Part shown: positions 1-5,309 of the stretch, piece by piece
Numbering within the stretch: position 1 is the first letter of the stretch
How the letters are laid out: each line of letters starts with the position of its first letter
Assembly: GCA_900553255.1 (NCBI GenBank)
Contig: USCI01000067.1
Span: 1 to 13,087 of the forward strand
Origin: an uncultured Oscillospiraceae bacterium
GTDB lineage: Bacteria; Bacillota; Clostridia; Oscillospirales; Acutalibacteraceae
Length of the DNA: 13,087 bases
Direction: 5' to 3'
Made by a program: the position numbers and the translations under genes
Notes under the pieces: model-generated
Told to the model about the DNA's origin: nothing
The model's input: only the letters and a program-made list of their open reading frames with translations
The model's database searches: none

Positions 1-80
1 CCATTGTACCAGAAGGGCTGACGGGTCCTCAACTTTCATTTAACTTTACAGTCCGGGAAAAACTATGCGGAGGAACGGCT

Positions 81-701
81 ATGAGAAGGACAAACTATGG
101 GCCCGCCTTGCGGGAGTTTTTCGGAGAAAACCGGCGTCTGCTGTTGTTCTTGCTGCTGTTTTTAACGGGAACAGTGCTGGGGGTTATCGTGTTTATGATG
201 ACCCATGAACAGCTGGCGGACGACCTGCTGCTGATGTTCGGGCAGCCTGCCGGCATCTCCGGATTTCAGGAAGGCATATCGGTGCTCTTTGCTTCCTGCC
301 TTTCTTCCTTTGTTCTGCTGGCTTTGTTGTTTTTGGGCGGATTATCGGCATACGGTGCGCCCCTGGCCTTCCTGGTTCCGCTGTTCTTTGGCCTGGGACT
401 CGGGCTTACCGAAGCGTATCAGTATCAGCTGCGCGGCAGCATGGGAATCGTGTATGTCGCCGTCTTGGTGCTGCCGCATACGCTGGTGGCGGCCGCCGGC
501 CTGCTGATGGGCTGTGCCGAATCGCTGCGCATGTCGGTTGCCATCAGCCGTCAGCTTCTTCCCGGGTCTGCCATCGGCGGGCTATGGCCCATGTTCCGGA
601 TGTATTGCCTGCGTTTTCTGCTTTTTGTGGGGATTACCCTTGTTTCCGGGGTCTTGGATGTCTGCCTGCAGCTGATTGCGGGCGGTCTGTTTTCTACATA
701 A
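81..701 (+). CDS. SpoIIM-like integral membrane protein (stage II sporulation protein M family)
   Basis: The 206-residue protein is almost entirely hydrophobic, with a short basic N-terminus and membrane segments at roughly residues 19-39, 66-86, 91-110, 122-143 and 175-200. The size (B. subtilis SpoIIM is about 214 residues), the helix layout, the GLSAYG..FLVPLFFGLGLGL stretch and the following VLPHTLVAAAGLLMG segment resemble the SpoIIM/DUF95 family. In B. subtilis SpoIIM acts with SpoIID and SpoIIP in septal peptidoglycan remodelling during engulfment; that role is transferred by family only. ATG 81 is chosen because GGAGG lies at 69-73, 7 bases upstream. The same frame is open to the window edge but offers no other ATG, GTG or TTG. 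The next gene starts 27 bases after the stop, which suggests co-transcription. Assignment is by resemblance in a low-complexity membrane protein, so another small polytopic family is possible. Confidence 0.68.
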   Translation: MRRTNYGPALREFFGENRRLLLFLLLFLTGTVLGVIVFMMTHEQLADDLLLMFGQPAGISGFQEGISVLFASCLSSFVLLALLFLGGLSAYGAPLAFLVPLFFGLGLGLTEAYQYQLRGSMGIVYVAVLVLPHTLVAAAGLLMGCAESLRMSVAISRQLLPGSAIGGLWPMFRMYCLRFLLFVGITLVSGVLDVCLQLIAGGLFST

Positions 702-728
702 ATATTTGCTGTAAGGGATGTGTAAAAC

Positions 729-1709
729 GTGGCGGGATTTTTTGGCTTATTCGATTACAACAAACCAGGCCCCGGTGTGGATAAGAATGCACCGAAAAAG
801 AAGGGGTTCGTCCGCTTTTTTGAAATCTATTTCCGCAAATTCTGGCGGCTGGCCACGGCGAATCTGCTGTATATCCTTGTGTCCATCCCCATCGTGACCG
901 GCGGGCTGGCCGATGCCGGCCTGACCTATATTACCCGTAACTTTGCCCGTGAAAAGCACGCTTTTGTTTCCGGGGATTTTTTTGATACGATCAAGAAAAA
1001 CTGGAAGCAGGCGCTTCCGGTCGGCATTATCAATCTGTTGCTGACCCTGCTGCTGGCGTTTGACCTGTATTTCTTTGGCTACGGTGCGCTCGGTGAGGAT
1101 TCCGGGATGATGAACATGATCCTGCTGGCCCTGACGCTGGCCATCTCTCTGATATTCACCTTTATGAAGTATTATATCCCCATGATGATGATCACCTTCA
1201 AATTTACGATTAAGCAGCTGTATAAAAACGCGTTGGTGTTTGCCTTTGCCGGCCTGCTGCGCAATCTTTTGATTTTCGTCATACTGGCAGTGTTTTACGT
1301 CGGCGGCGTTCTCCTGTTTTTGCTCGGTCCGATCGGCATCGTTATCGATCTGGCGGTTTTTGTGCTCATTTTTCCGGCTTTCCGCTCGTATTTGATCCAG
1401 TACAATATTTTTCCGCTTATCAAAAAGCACATCATCGATCCCTACTACGAGTCCCATCCGGACGAAGACCGCACCATCCTGCGCACGCTGAATATTGAAA
1501 TGGAAAACGACCCGGCTCTGCATCAGAATACCGAAGAAGAGGAAGCCGTGTTCCAGGATATGGGGCGTACGGATAAAGCCGATGAGGAGGGAGAGGAGGA
1601 AAAAGGGAAAAAGAGCACCATCCCCAAACAATACAATGAATACGAAATGCGCAAGGGCAAGCGCCTGACCAAAAATGTCCGTGCCGATGATGACGACGAC
1701 ACCATCTGA
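729..1709 (+). CDS. DUF624 (YesL-like) membrane protein with acidic C-terminal tail
   Basis: A 326-residue protein starting at GTG 729, with AAGGGA at 713-718 as ribosome site. After a short aromatic N-terminus (residues 1-10) come a basic stretch and membrane helices at about 41-59, 97-116, 126-150, 166-190 and 192-222. The N-terminal FFEIYFRKFWRL and following LLYILVSIPIVTGGL..AGLTY pattern is typical of DUF624/YesL proteins, which often sit near carbohydrate-uptake genes and have no settled function. No such transport genes are visible here. From about residue 240 the protein becomes a soluble, highly charged tail of some 85 residues, with EEEE, EEGEEE and DDDDD runs and basic patches (KGKK, RKGKR). 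It lies beyond the last helix and is longer than I expect for the family. The gene follows the SpoIIM-like gene after 27 bases and ends at a strong terminator. Confidence 0.82.
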   Translation: MAGFFGLFDYNKPGPGVDKNAPKKKGFVRFFEIYFRKFWRLATANLLYILVSIPIVTGGLADAGLTYITRNFAREKHAFVSGDFFDTIKKNWKQALPVGIINLLLTLLLAFDLYFFGYGALGEDSGMMNMILLALTLAISLIFTFMKYYIPMMMITFKFTIKQLYKNALVFAFAGLLRNLLIFVILAVFYVGGVLLFLLGPIGIVIDLAVFVLIFPAFRSYLIQYNIFPLIKKHIIDPYYESHPDEDRTILRTLNIEMENDPALHQNTEEEEAVFQDMGRTDKADEEGEEEKGKKSTIPKQYNEYEMRKGKRLTKNVRADDDDDTI

Positions 1710-1728
1710 CGGCTGACAAAGGAATCTG

Positions 1729-1758
1729 AAAAGAGCTGCTGTGCAGGCAGCTCTTTTT
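1729..1758 (+). terminator. Rho-independent terminator after the DUF624 gene
   Basis: Perfect 11-bp stem (1729-1739 with 1747-1757), 7-base loop, and a T run at 1754-1758. The A run on the 5' side makes it usable in both directions. It closes the two-gene membrane-protein operon and would also shield the downstream insertion element from read-through. Confidence 0.92.
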
Positions 1759-1774
1759 ATTTCAGCTTAAGCGA

Positions 1775-1809
1775 GTAGGGGGGACGACTCTAAACGTCGT
1801 CCCCCCTAC
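1775..1809. repeat. Perfect 14-bp palindrome with 7-base loop, left flank of IS200 element
   Basis: Positions 1775-1788 (GTAGGGGGGACGAC) pair without mismatch with 1796-1809; the loop is TCTAAAC. It has no T run after it (A run instead), so it is not a standard + strand terminator. It lies between two copies of AGCTTAAGC (1764-1772 and 1842-1850). It may be a small dispersed palindromic repeat or an outer part of the insertion element; the sequence alone does not decide. Confidence 0.8.
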
Positions 1810-1815
1810 AAAAAA

Positions 1816-1834
1816 CCGCCCGCTACGCGGGTGG
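1816..1834. repeat. Candidate left-end hairpin of the IS200-type element
   Basis: Positions 1816-1823 pair with 1827-1834 (one G-T pair), leaving a TAC loop. Its arms CCGCCCG and CGGGTGG match those of the hairpin at 2457-2475 (CCACCCG and CGGGTGG) at 13 of 14 positions. IS200/IS605 elements carry subterminal hairpins of this kind at both ends, which TnpA recognises as single-stranded DNA. The matching arms are the basis for calling these two the left-end and right-end pair. Confidence 0.62.
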
Positions 1835-1852
1835 GATTAGGAGCTTAAGCAA

Positions 1853-1919
1853 GAGCAACACCTTTCCTGATATAATGACGAATGTTCAAGCCGTCAAAAA
1901 AGAAAGAAAGGTGTTGCTC
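1853..1919 (+). promoter_or_regulatory. RBS-sequestering inverted repeat in the tnpA leader
   Basis: Positions 1853-1866 (GAGCAACACCTTTC) are perfectly complementary to 1906-1919, a 14-bp stem with a 39-base loop. The 3' arm contains the tnpA ribosome site (GAAAGG, 1906-1911) and ends one base before the ATG at 1921. In RNA read in from outside, the ribosome site would be base-paired. Enterobacterial IS200 is known to hide its ribosome site in a leader stem-loop; that this stem does so here is inference from geometry. Confidence 0.8.
1868..1876 (+). promoter_or_regulatory. Extended -10 promoter for tnpA
   Basis: TGATATAAT is a perfect extended -10 element (TGN plus TATAAT at 1871-1876). No good -35 hexamer lies 16-18 bases upstream, which extended -10 promoters tolerate. 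The expected start near 1883 lies inside the loop between the two arms of the inverted repeat at 1853-1919, so RNA from this promoter would lack the 5' arm. Confidence 0.72.
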
Positions 1920-1920
1920 C

Positions 1921-2373
1921 ATGGCAAACAGTTTAGCACACAGCAAATGGGTATGCAAGTATCATATCGTGTTCAGTCCAAAATATCGGAGAAAGATCAT
2001 CTACTACCAGTTGAGAAAGGATATACAGCAGTATATCCGGGATTTGTGCAAATGGAAAGGCGTAGAAATCATAGAAGGAAAGATGATGCCTGACCATGTG
2101 CATTTGCTTTTGAGTATTCCACCGAAGTATAGCGTATCAAGTTTCATGGGGTATCTCAAAGGAAAGTCAGCGATGATGATCTTCGAGAAACATGGGAACT
2201 TGAAGTACAAGTTCGGGAACAAGCATTTTTGGGCAACGGGGTATTATGTGAGTACGGTAGGCTTCAATGAGGCAACAGTTGCGAAATACATCCGGGAACA
2301 GGAAAAACAAGATATGTTGGAAGACAAATTAACCACAAAAGAGTACGACAACCCTTTCAAGGGTAGCCGGTAA
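1921..2373 (+). CDS. tnpA: IS200-type transposase TnpA (Y1 HUH single-strand transposase)
   Basis: A 150-residue protein of the usual size for IS200 TnpA, which cuts and rejoins single-stranded DNA ends folded as hairpins. The HUH metal site is H59-V-H61 in MPDHVHLLLSIPP. The catalytic tyrosine is Y123 with Q127 in KYIREQ, the YxxxQ spacing of the family. The N-terminal AHSKWVCKYHIVFSPKYRRK and the FMGYLKGKSAMMIFE and FWATGYYVSTVG blocks are also diagnostic. ATG 1921 is chosen because AAAGG lies 9 bases upstream and the protein then begins like other IS200 transposases; an upstream in-frame ATG at 1882 would coincide with the predicted transcript start and add 13 unrelated residues. All catalytic residues are present, so the protein looks intact. 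Expression is probably limited by the leader stem that covers the ribosome site. Confidence 0.97.
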   Translation: MANSLAHSKWVCKYHIVFSPKYRRKIIYYQLRKDIQQYIRDLCKWKGVEIIEGKMMPDHVHLLLSIPPKYSVSSFMGYLKGKSAMMIFEKHGNLKYKFGNKHFWATGYYVSTVGFNEATVAKYIREQEKQDMLEDKLTTKEYDNPFKGSR

Positions 2374-2403
2374 TCAATCCACTACGGCTTGAACGCAGTG
2401 AAA

Positions 2404-2524
2404 GCCAGCGTCTTTTAGGCGCTGGCCTTCTCACGCCCTTTTAGGGCGTCCTCATGCCACCCGTTTTACGGGTGGTCATGACTGTCCCTGTAAAGCGGGA
2501 CGGCCGGAATACCGCACTATTCCG
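2404..2524. repeat. Array of five small palindromes spaced about 26 bp, downstream of tnpA
   Basis: Five hairpins follow each other: 2404-2426 (7-bp stem), 2433-2449 (7 bp), 2457-2475 (8 bp, extendable by the CATG/CATG arms 2453-2456 and 2477-2480 with one bulged base), 2484-2501 (5 bp) and 2505-2524 (6 bp). Their centres lie near 2415, 2441, 2466, 2492 and 2514, that is 22-27 bases apart. The first three share a TTTTA apex; the fourth carries the reverse complement type (TGTAAA). The third is the likely IS right-end hairpin. The stems differ in sequence, so this is neither a direct-repeat array nor CRISPR. The rest of 2374-2547 shows no gene. Confidence 0.8.
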
Positions 2525-2547
2525 ACAGGAACCGAGCGTTAAAGCGA

Positions 2548-2577
2548 TTGACAAATGAAGGTGCTGCATGCTATGAT
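2548..2577 (+). promoter_or_regulatory. Sigma-A-type promoter for the membrane protein gene
   Basis: TTGACA at 2548-2553 is a perfect -35 and TATGAT at 2572-2577 a 5/6 -10, with an 18-base spacer. Transcription should start near 2584, leaving a leader of about 90 bases before the ATG at 2676. It begins 24 bases after the last palindrome of the array. Confidence 0.78.
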
Positions 2578-2675
2578 AAATAAATCCATTCTTCAGAAAA
2601 TTTTTCGTTTTTGTTCATTTTTTCTTCCGGTACGAAACAAGGCCGGAAATCCCCGTCAGAAAGGACGTACGCGAT

Positions 2676-3104
2676 ATGCCGATGGATGCCTGGATCCGCC
2701 TGACTCCCCCGGCGGTGCCGGAGGAGGCGATTACGACCGCTGCCGGAATGCTGTTTGCCTGCTGGGCGATTGTGATCGTACTTGTCGCGATGGCGGTCGT
2801 GTTCATGCGCTCCGGAAAACGGGAATATGCGGTCGGGATCCTGCCGCTGATCCTGCCGCCGGCGGTGCATATTGTCAGCGGCCTCCTCGCGCGCGTCCTT
2901 GACCCGCTGCTGCCGCTCAACGGCGCACAGCTGCGGATTATCATTGATCTGCTTGCCGGACTGCTCGGTTGCCTGTTGATCGGCTTTTCCTCGCGCAACA
3001 TCAAAGAGCGGAGATCACGCAATGCGTTCCTGGTGGCCTGCTCGGGCTTCATTATCATTCTGACCCTGGTGCTGATTGTCGATACCATGACCTTGGCGTC
3101 TTGA
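2676..3104 (+). CDS. Small integral membrane protein of unknown function
   Basis: I do not recognise this 142-residue protein. Four membrane segments are evident, at about residues 22-44, 52-72, 86-105 and 116-136, with basic linkers after helix 1 (RSGKRE) and before helix 4 (SSRNIKERRSR). By the positive-inside rule the linkers and probably both termini would be cytoplasmic. No catalytic motif, cysteine pair or signal-peptidase site stands out. ATG 2676 has AAAGGA at 2660-2665, 10 bases upstream. The gene has its own promoter (TTGACA/TATGAT) and terminator, so it is a single-gene unit between the IS element and rny. Codon use is GC-rich like the host genes, unlike the IS, so it is probably native. 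Frame, ribosome site and clean hydrophobic periodicity support a real gene. Confidence 0.78.
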   Translation: MPMDAWIRLTPPAVPEEAITTAAGMLFACWAIVIVLVAMAVVFMRSGKREYAVGILPLILPPAVHIVSGLLARVLDPLLPLNGAQLRIIIDLLAGLLGCLLIGFSSRNIKERRSRNAFLVACSGFIIILTLVLIVDTMTLAS

Positions 3105-3110
3105 TTTGCC

Positions 3111-3141
3111 GCTGCCGTTTCCGAAGGGGACGGCAGCTTTT
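3111..3141 (+). terminator. Terminator after the small membrane protein gene
   Basis: GCTGCCGT (3111-3118) pairs with 3130-3137; further inner pairs, including two G-T, can close the 11-base loop to three bases. It is followed by TTTT. It begins 6 bases after the stop codon. Confidence 0.82.
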
Positions 3142-3289
3142 GCTGCCGGGCGGTTTTGTGGTGCTTCGGATGGCTATCGCTGTACATGGCCGGACGGCGG
3201 CGCGGGATGTGCCGGCCAGTGAGATGCGCCGCCGGATACGGGGGCAGGGGGTACGGGTCAGTCTTGCGGATCCGCCGACTGCGGAATAG
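3142..3289. other. GC-rich stretch between two terminators, no convincing gene
   Basis: This segment lies between two rho-independent terminators. It holds a 39-codon open frame on the + strand (ATG 3170 to the TAG ending at 3289) encoding a very arginine-rich peptide, but there is no recognisable ribosome site or promoter and no family resemblance. The second terminator begins exactly where that frame ends, which is the only hint in its favour. It could be a gene remnant or plain spacer. Confidence 0.5.
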
Positions 3290-3326
3290 AAAAGCGGGCT
3301 GCCGCTTTTGCCGGCAGCCCGCTTTT
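3290..3326. terminator. Strong bidirectional terminator upstream of rny
   Basis: Perfect 15-bp stem (3290-3304 with 3312-3326) with a 7-base loop, T-rich on the 3' side and A-rich on the 5' side, so it can end transcripts from either direction. With the terminator at 3111-3141 it makes a double stop ahead of the rny promoter. Confidence 0.9.
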
Positions 3327-3424
3327 GTGGCATAACACAACGAAAATGTGTGATATTCGCCCGATTTTTCGGATGGAAATTCAGGGGGATATGATAAAAA
3401 TATCCAGTCCCGTGCGGTTGGCAC

Positions 3425-3453
3425 TTGACACCGTTGCTGTATCGCGATAAAAT
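3425..3453 (+). promoter_or_regulatory. Strong sigma-A-type promoter for rny
   Basis: TTGACA (3425-3430), a 17-base spacer and TAAAAT (3448-3453) are near consensus. Transcription should start near 3460, leaving a leader of about 120 bases before the rny start. Within the leader, GACCGG (from about 3507) can pair with a downstream CCGGTC. Confidence 0.85.
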
Positions 3454-3564
3454 AAACGTTAGGTATATTGACCCGTTATGCCGGACGGTGCGGCGTGTCG
3501 GATTGGTGACCGGCCGGGGTTTCCCGGTCTGATCTTTGTGGATAAAAAAGAAAATAACGAGTAT

Positions 3565-3572
3565 AGGAGGTG
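3565..3572 (+). promoter_or_regulatory. RBS of rny (decides the start)
   Basis: AGGAGGTG is a near-perfect anti-16S match. The in-frame GTG at 3583 lies 12 bases after AGGAGG; an in-frame ATT at 3577 lies 6 bases after it. There is no in-frame ATG nearby. Confidence 0.85.
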
Positions 3573-3582
3573 TGTCATTGAA

Positions 3583-5151
3583 GTGACGGATGTGGTTATC
3601 TATACTCTGTGTGCCGTGGCCGGATTGGCGGTCGGCGGCGTTGTGGCTGGATTAGTCGCCTTCAGAGCGGGCGTTTCTCATAGAAAAAAAACAGCTGAAG
3701 CTGCGATCGGTTCCGCGGAAGCGGAGGCCGAGCGAATCGTGAGTGATGCGAAGGCCGCGGCAGAATCGAAAAAGAAGGACCTGCTGATCGAAGCGAAGGA
3801 TGAGATCCACCGTCTGCGCAATGACGCAGAAAAGGAGCTCAAGGAAAGGCGCGCAGATGTGCAGCGTCAGGAAAGGCGTATTCAGCAGAAGGAGGAGACC
3901 CTCGACCGTAAAATCGAAAACTGTGAGAAGAAGGAAGAGGCAATCCTCGCCAAGCAGAAGGATGTGGAGTCCCGCCTGCAGGATGTGGAGAATCTGAAAA
4001 AAGGGCAGTTCGAAATGCTGGAGCGCATCTCCGGCTTCACCGCCGAACAGGCGAAGGAATATCTGCTGAACAATCTGGCGGATGAACTGACGCATGAAAA
4101 AGCCCTGAAGATCGCTGAAATCGAAACGCAGCTCAAGGAAGAGGCAGACGCGAAGGCCCGGAATATGATTTCCCAGGCGATTCAGCGTGTCGCTGCGGAC
4201 CAGGTGACCGAAACCACCGTATCGGTTGTCCCGCTGCCCAATGACGAGATGAAAGGCCGGATTATCGGGCGTGAGGGCCGGAATATCCGCGCCATCGAAA
4301 CCCTGACCGGCGTGGATCTGATCATCGACGATACGCCGGAAGCCATTACCCTGTCCGGCTTCGATCCGGTGCGGCGTGAAATTGCCCGCCTGGCGGTCGA
4401 ACGCCTGATCTCCGACGGACGAATCCATCCGGCCCGCATCGAGGAAATGGTGGAGAAGGCCCGCCGCGAGGTGGAAGCCACCATCAAGCAGGAAGGCGAG
4501 CGCGCGGTGCTCGAGACCGGTCTGCACGGCATTCATCCGGAAATCATGCGGCTGCTCGGCCGCCTGCGCTACCGTACCAGCTATGGGCAAAATGTGCTCA
4601 CCCACTCGATGGAGGTCGCGTTCCTGTCCGGCATTATGGCCAGTGAACTGGGGATCGACCCGGTGATTGCCCGCCGTGCCGGCCTGCTGCATGACATCGG
4701 CAAGGCGGTCGACCACGAGGTGGAAGGCTCCCATGTGGAAATCGGTGTGGATATCGCACGCAAGTATAAGGAAAGCGAAGCGGTGGTTCACGCGATTCAG
4801 GCGCATCACGGCGATGTGGAGGCCCGTACGGTGGTTGCCTGTCTCGTACAGGCGGCGGACGCCATATCGGCTGCCCGTCCGGGTGCGCGGCGTGAGAACC
4901 TCGAGAACTACATCAAGCGTCTGGAGCAGCTGGAGGCGCTGGCCAACGAGTTCAGCGGCGTGGAACGCTCGTTTGCCATTCAGGCCGGCCGTGAGGTGCG
5001 GATTATCGTCCGGCCCGAGGTGGTCAGCGACGATCAGATGACCATTCTCGCGCGGGATATCGCCAAAAAGGTCGAGGCGAATATGGATTATCCCGGGCAG
5101 ATCAAGATCCATCTCATCCGCGAGAACCGCGCGGTGGATTACGCAAAATAA
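3583..5151 (+). CDS. rny: Ribonuclease Y (membrane-anchored endoribonuclease)
   Basis: RNase Y starts bulk mRNA decay in Firmicutes by endonucleolytic cleavage and sits on the membrane as part of the degradosome. From GTG 3583 the protein has 522 residues, the usual family length. The order is a membrane anchor (about 3-24), a long charged coiled coil (about 30-200), a KH RNA-binding domain with the GRIIGREG loop at 225-232, and an HD domain with the metal-binding pair H370-D371 in LLHDIGKAVDHE plus AHHGD further on; the C-terminal domain ends RENRAVDYAK. Start choice rests on the AGGAGGTG at 3565-3572. ATT 3577 is better spaced but very rare, and an ATG at 3478 would add 35 residues ahead of the membrane anchor with no ribosome site. 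The gene has its own promoter, and ymdB follows, as in many Firmicutes. Confidence 0.97.
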   Translation: MTDVVIYTLCAVAGLAVGGVVAGLVAFRAGVSHRKKTAEAAIGSAEAEAERIVSDAKAAAESKKKDLLIEAKDEIHRLRNDAEKELKERRADVQRQERRIQQKEETLDRKIENCEKKEEAILAKQKDVESRLQDVENLKKGQFEMLERISGFTAEQAKEYLLNNLADELTHEKALKIAEIETQLKEEADAKARNMISQAIQRVAADQVTETTVSVVPLPNDEMKGRIIGREGRNIRAIETLTGVDLIIDDTPEAITLSGFDPVRREIARLAVERLISDGRIHPARIEEMVEKARREVEATIKQEGERAVLETGLHGIHPEIMRLLGRLRYRTSYGQNVLTHSMEVAFLSGIMASELGIDPVIARRAGLLHDIGKAVDHEVEGSHVEIGVDIARKYKESEAVVHAIQAHHGDVEARTVVACLVQAADAISAARPGARRENLENYIKRLEQLEALANEFSGVERSFAIQAGREVRIIVRPEVVSDDQMTILARDIAKKVEANMDYPGQIKIHLIRENRAVDYAK

Positions 5152-5193
5152 ACCGGCCGGCCGCTGTTATGGCGGAAAACCGGCAGGGTTACG

Positions 5194-5224
5194 GCGAAAG
5201 GGGGGCGAAAAGCCCCTCTTTCGC
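5194..5224 (+). terminator. Hairpin between rny and ymdB, possible attenuating terminator
   Basis: A 13-bp stem with one G-T pair (5194-5206 with 5212-5224) and a GAAAA loop. The T-rich part is inside the stem and is followed only by ATTTCA, so termination is probably partial. It may lower ymdB expression relative to rny or stabilise the 3' end of rny mRNA. No other promoter is evident in 5152-5309. Confidence 0.5.
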
Positions 5225-5309
5225 ATTTCATCCCCCGGCGCGGGCACATCCGGTATTGCGGCGCCGGTTCTGATGACCTGATTCCGGGCGTGGAAAGGAA
5301 GTAGACAGT

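Larger units (their letters stand above)
1816..2475 (+). mobile_element. IS200-type insertion sequence (IS200/IS605 family, tnpA only)
   Basis: The interval is given hairpin to hairpin; true cleavage sites should lie somewhat outside, giving an element near the roughly 700 bp usual for IS200. It has one transposase gene and no tnpB. The DNA is visibly AT-richer than its flanks, with AAA, ATA and TTG codons common where neighbours prefer GC-ending codons, indicating recent acquisition. This family makes no target-site duplication, so none is expected. It sits between a terminated operon and the promoter of the next gene, so no gene appears interrupted. Confidence 0.8.

Noticed and set aside
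1..21. C-terminus of a preceding gene ending in TGA at 19-21
   Set aside because: Only six codons are visible in that frame; nothing supports it over the other frames.
747..1631. 294-codon open frame on the - strand
   Set aside because: Antisense to the DUF624 gene, low-complexity Gln/His/Asp-rich, no ribosome site seen.
1882..1920. Upstream ATG as tnpA start
   Set aside because: It coincides with the predicted transcript start, has no ribosome site, and adds 13 residues not typical of IS200 transposases.
2404..2524. CRISPR array
   Set aside because: The repeats are palindromes with different stem sequences, spacing is too short for repeat-spacer units, and no cas gene is present.
2374..2547. 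TnpB-type guide RNA (omega RNA) at the IS right end
   Set aside because: No tnpB gene is present in the window, so a guide function has no partner here.
2615..3424. 269-codon open frame on the - strand
   Set aside because: It runs through two terminators and opposite the membrane protein gene; Ser/Arg/Pro-rich composition typical of non-coding GC-rich DNA.
3478..3582. N-terminal extension of RNase Y from ATG 3478
   Set aside because: There is no ribosome site, it would put 35 hydrophilic residues before the membrane anchor, and a strong AGGAGG lies further downstream.
3652..5112. 486-codon open frame on the - strand
   Set aside because: Antisense shadow of rny; no motif or plausible expression signals.
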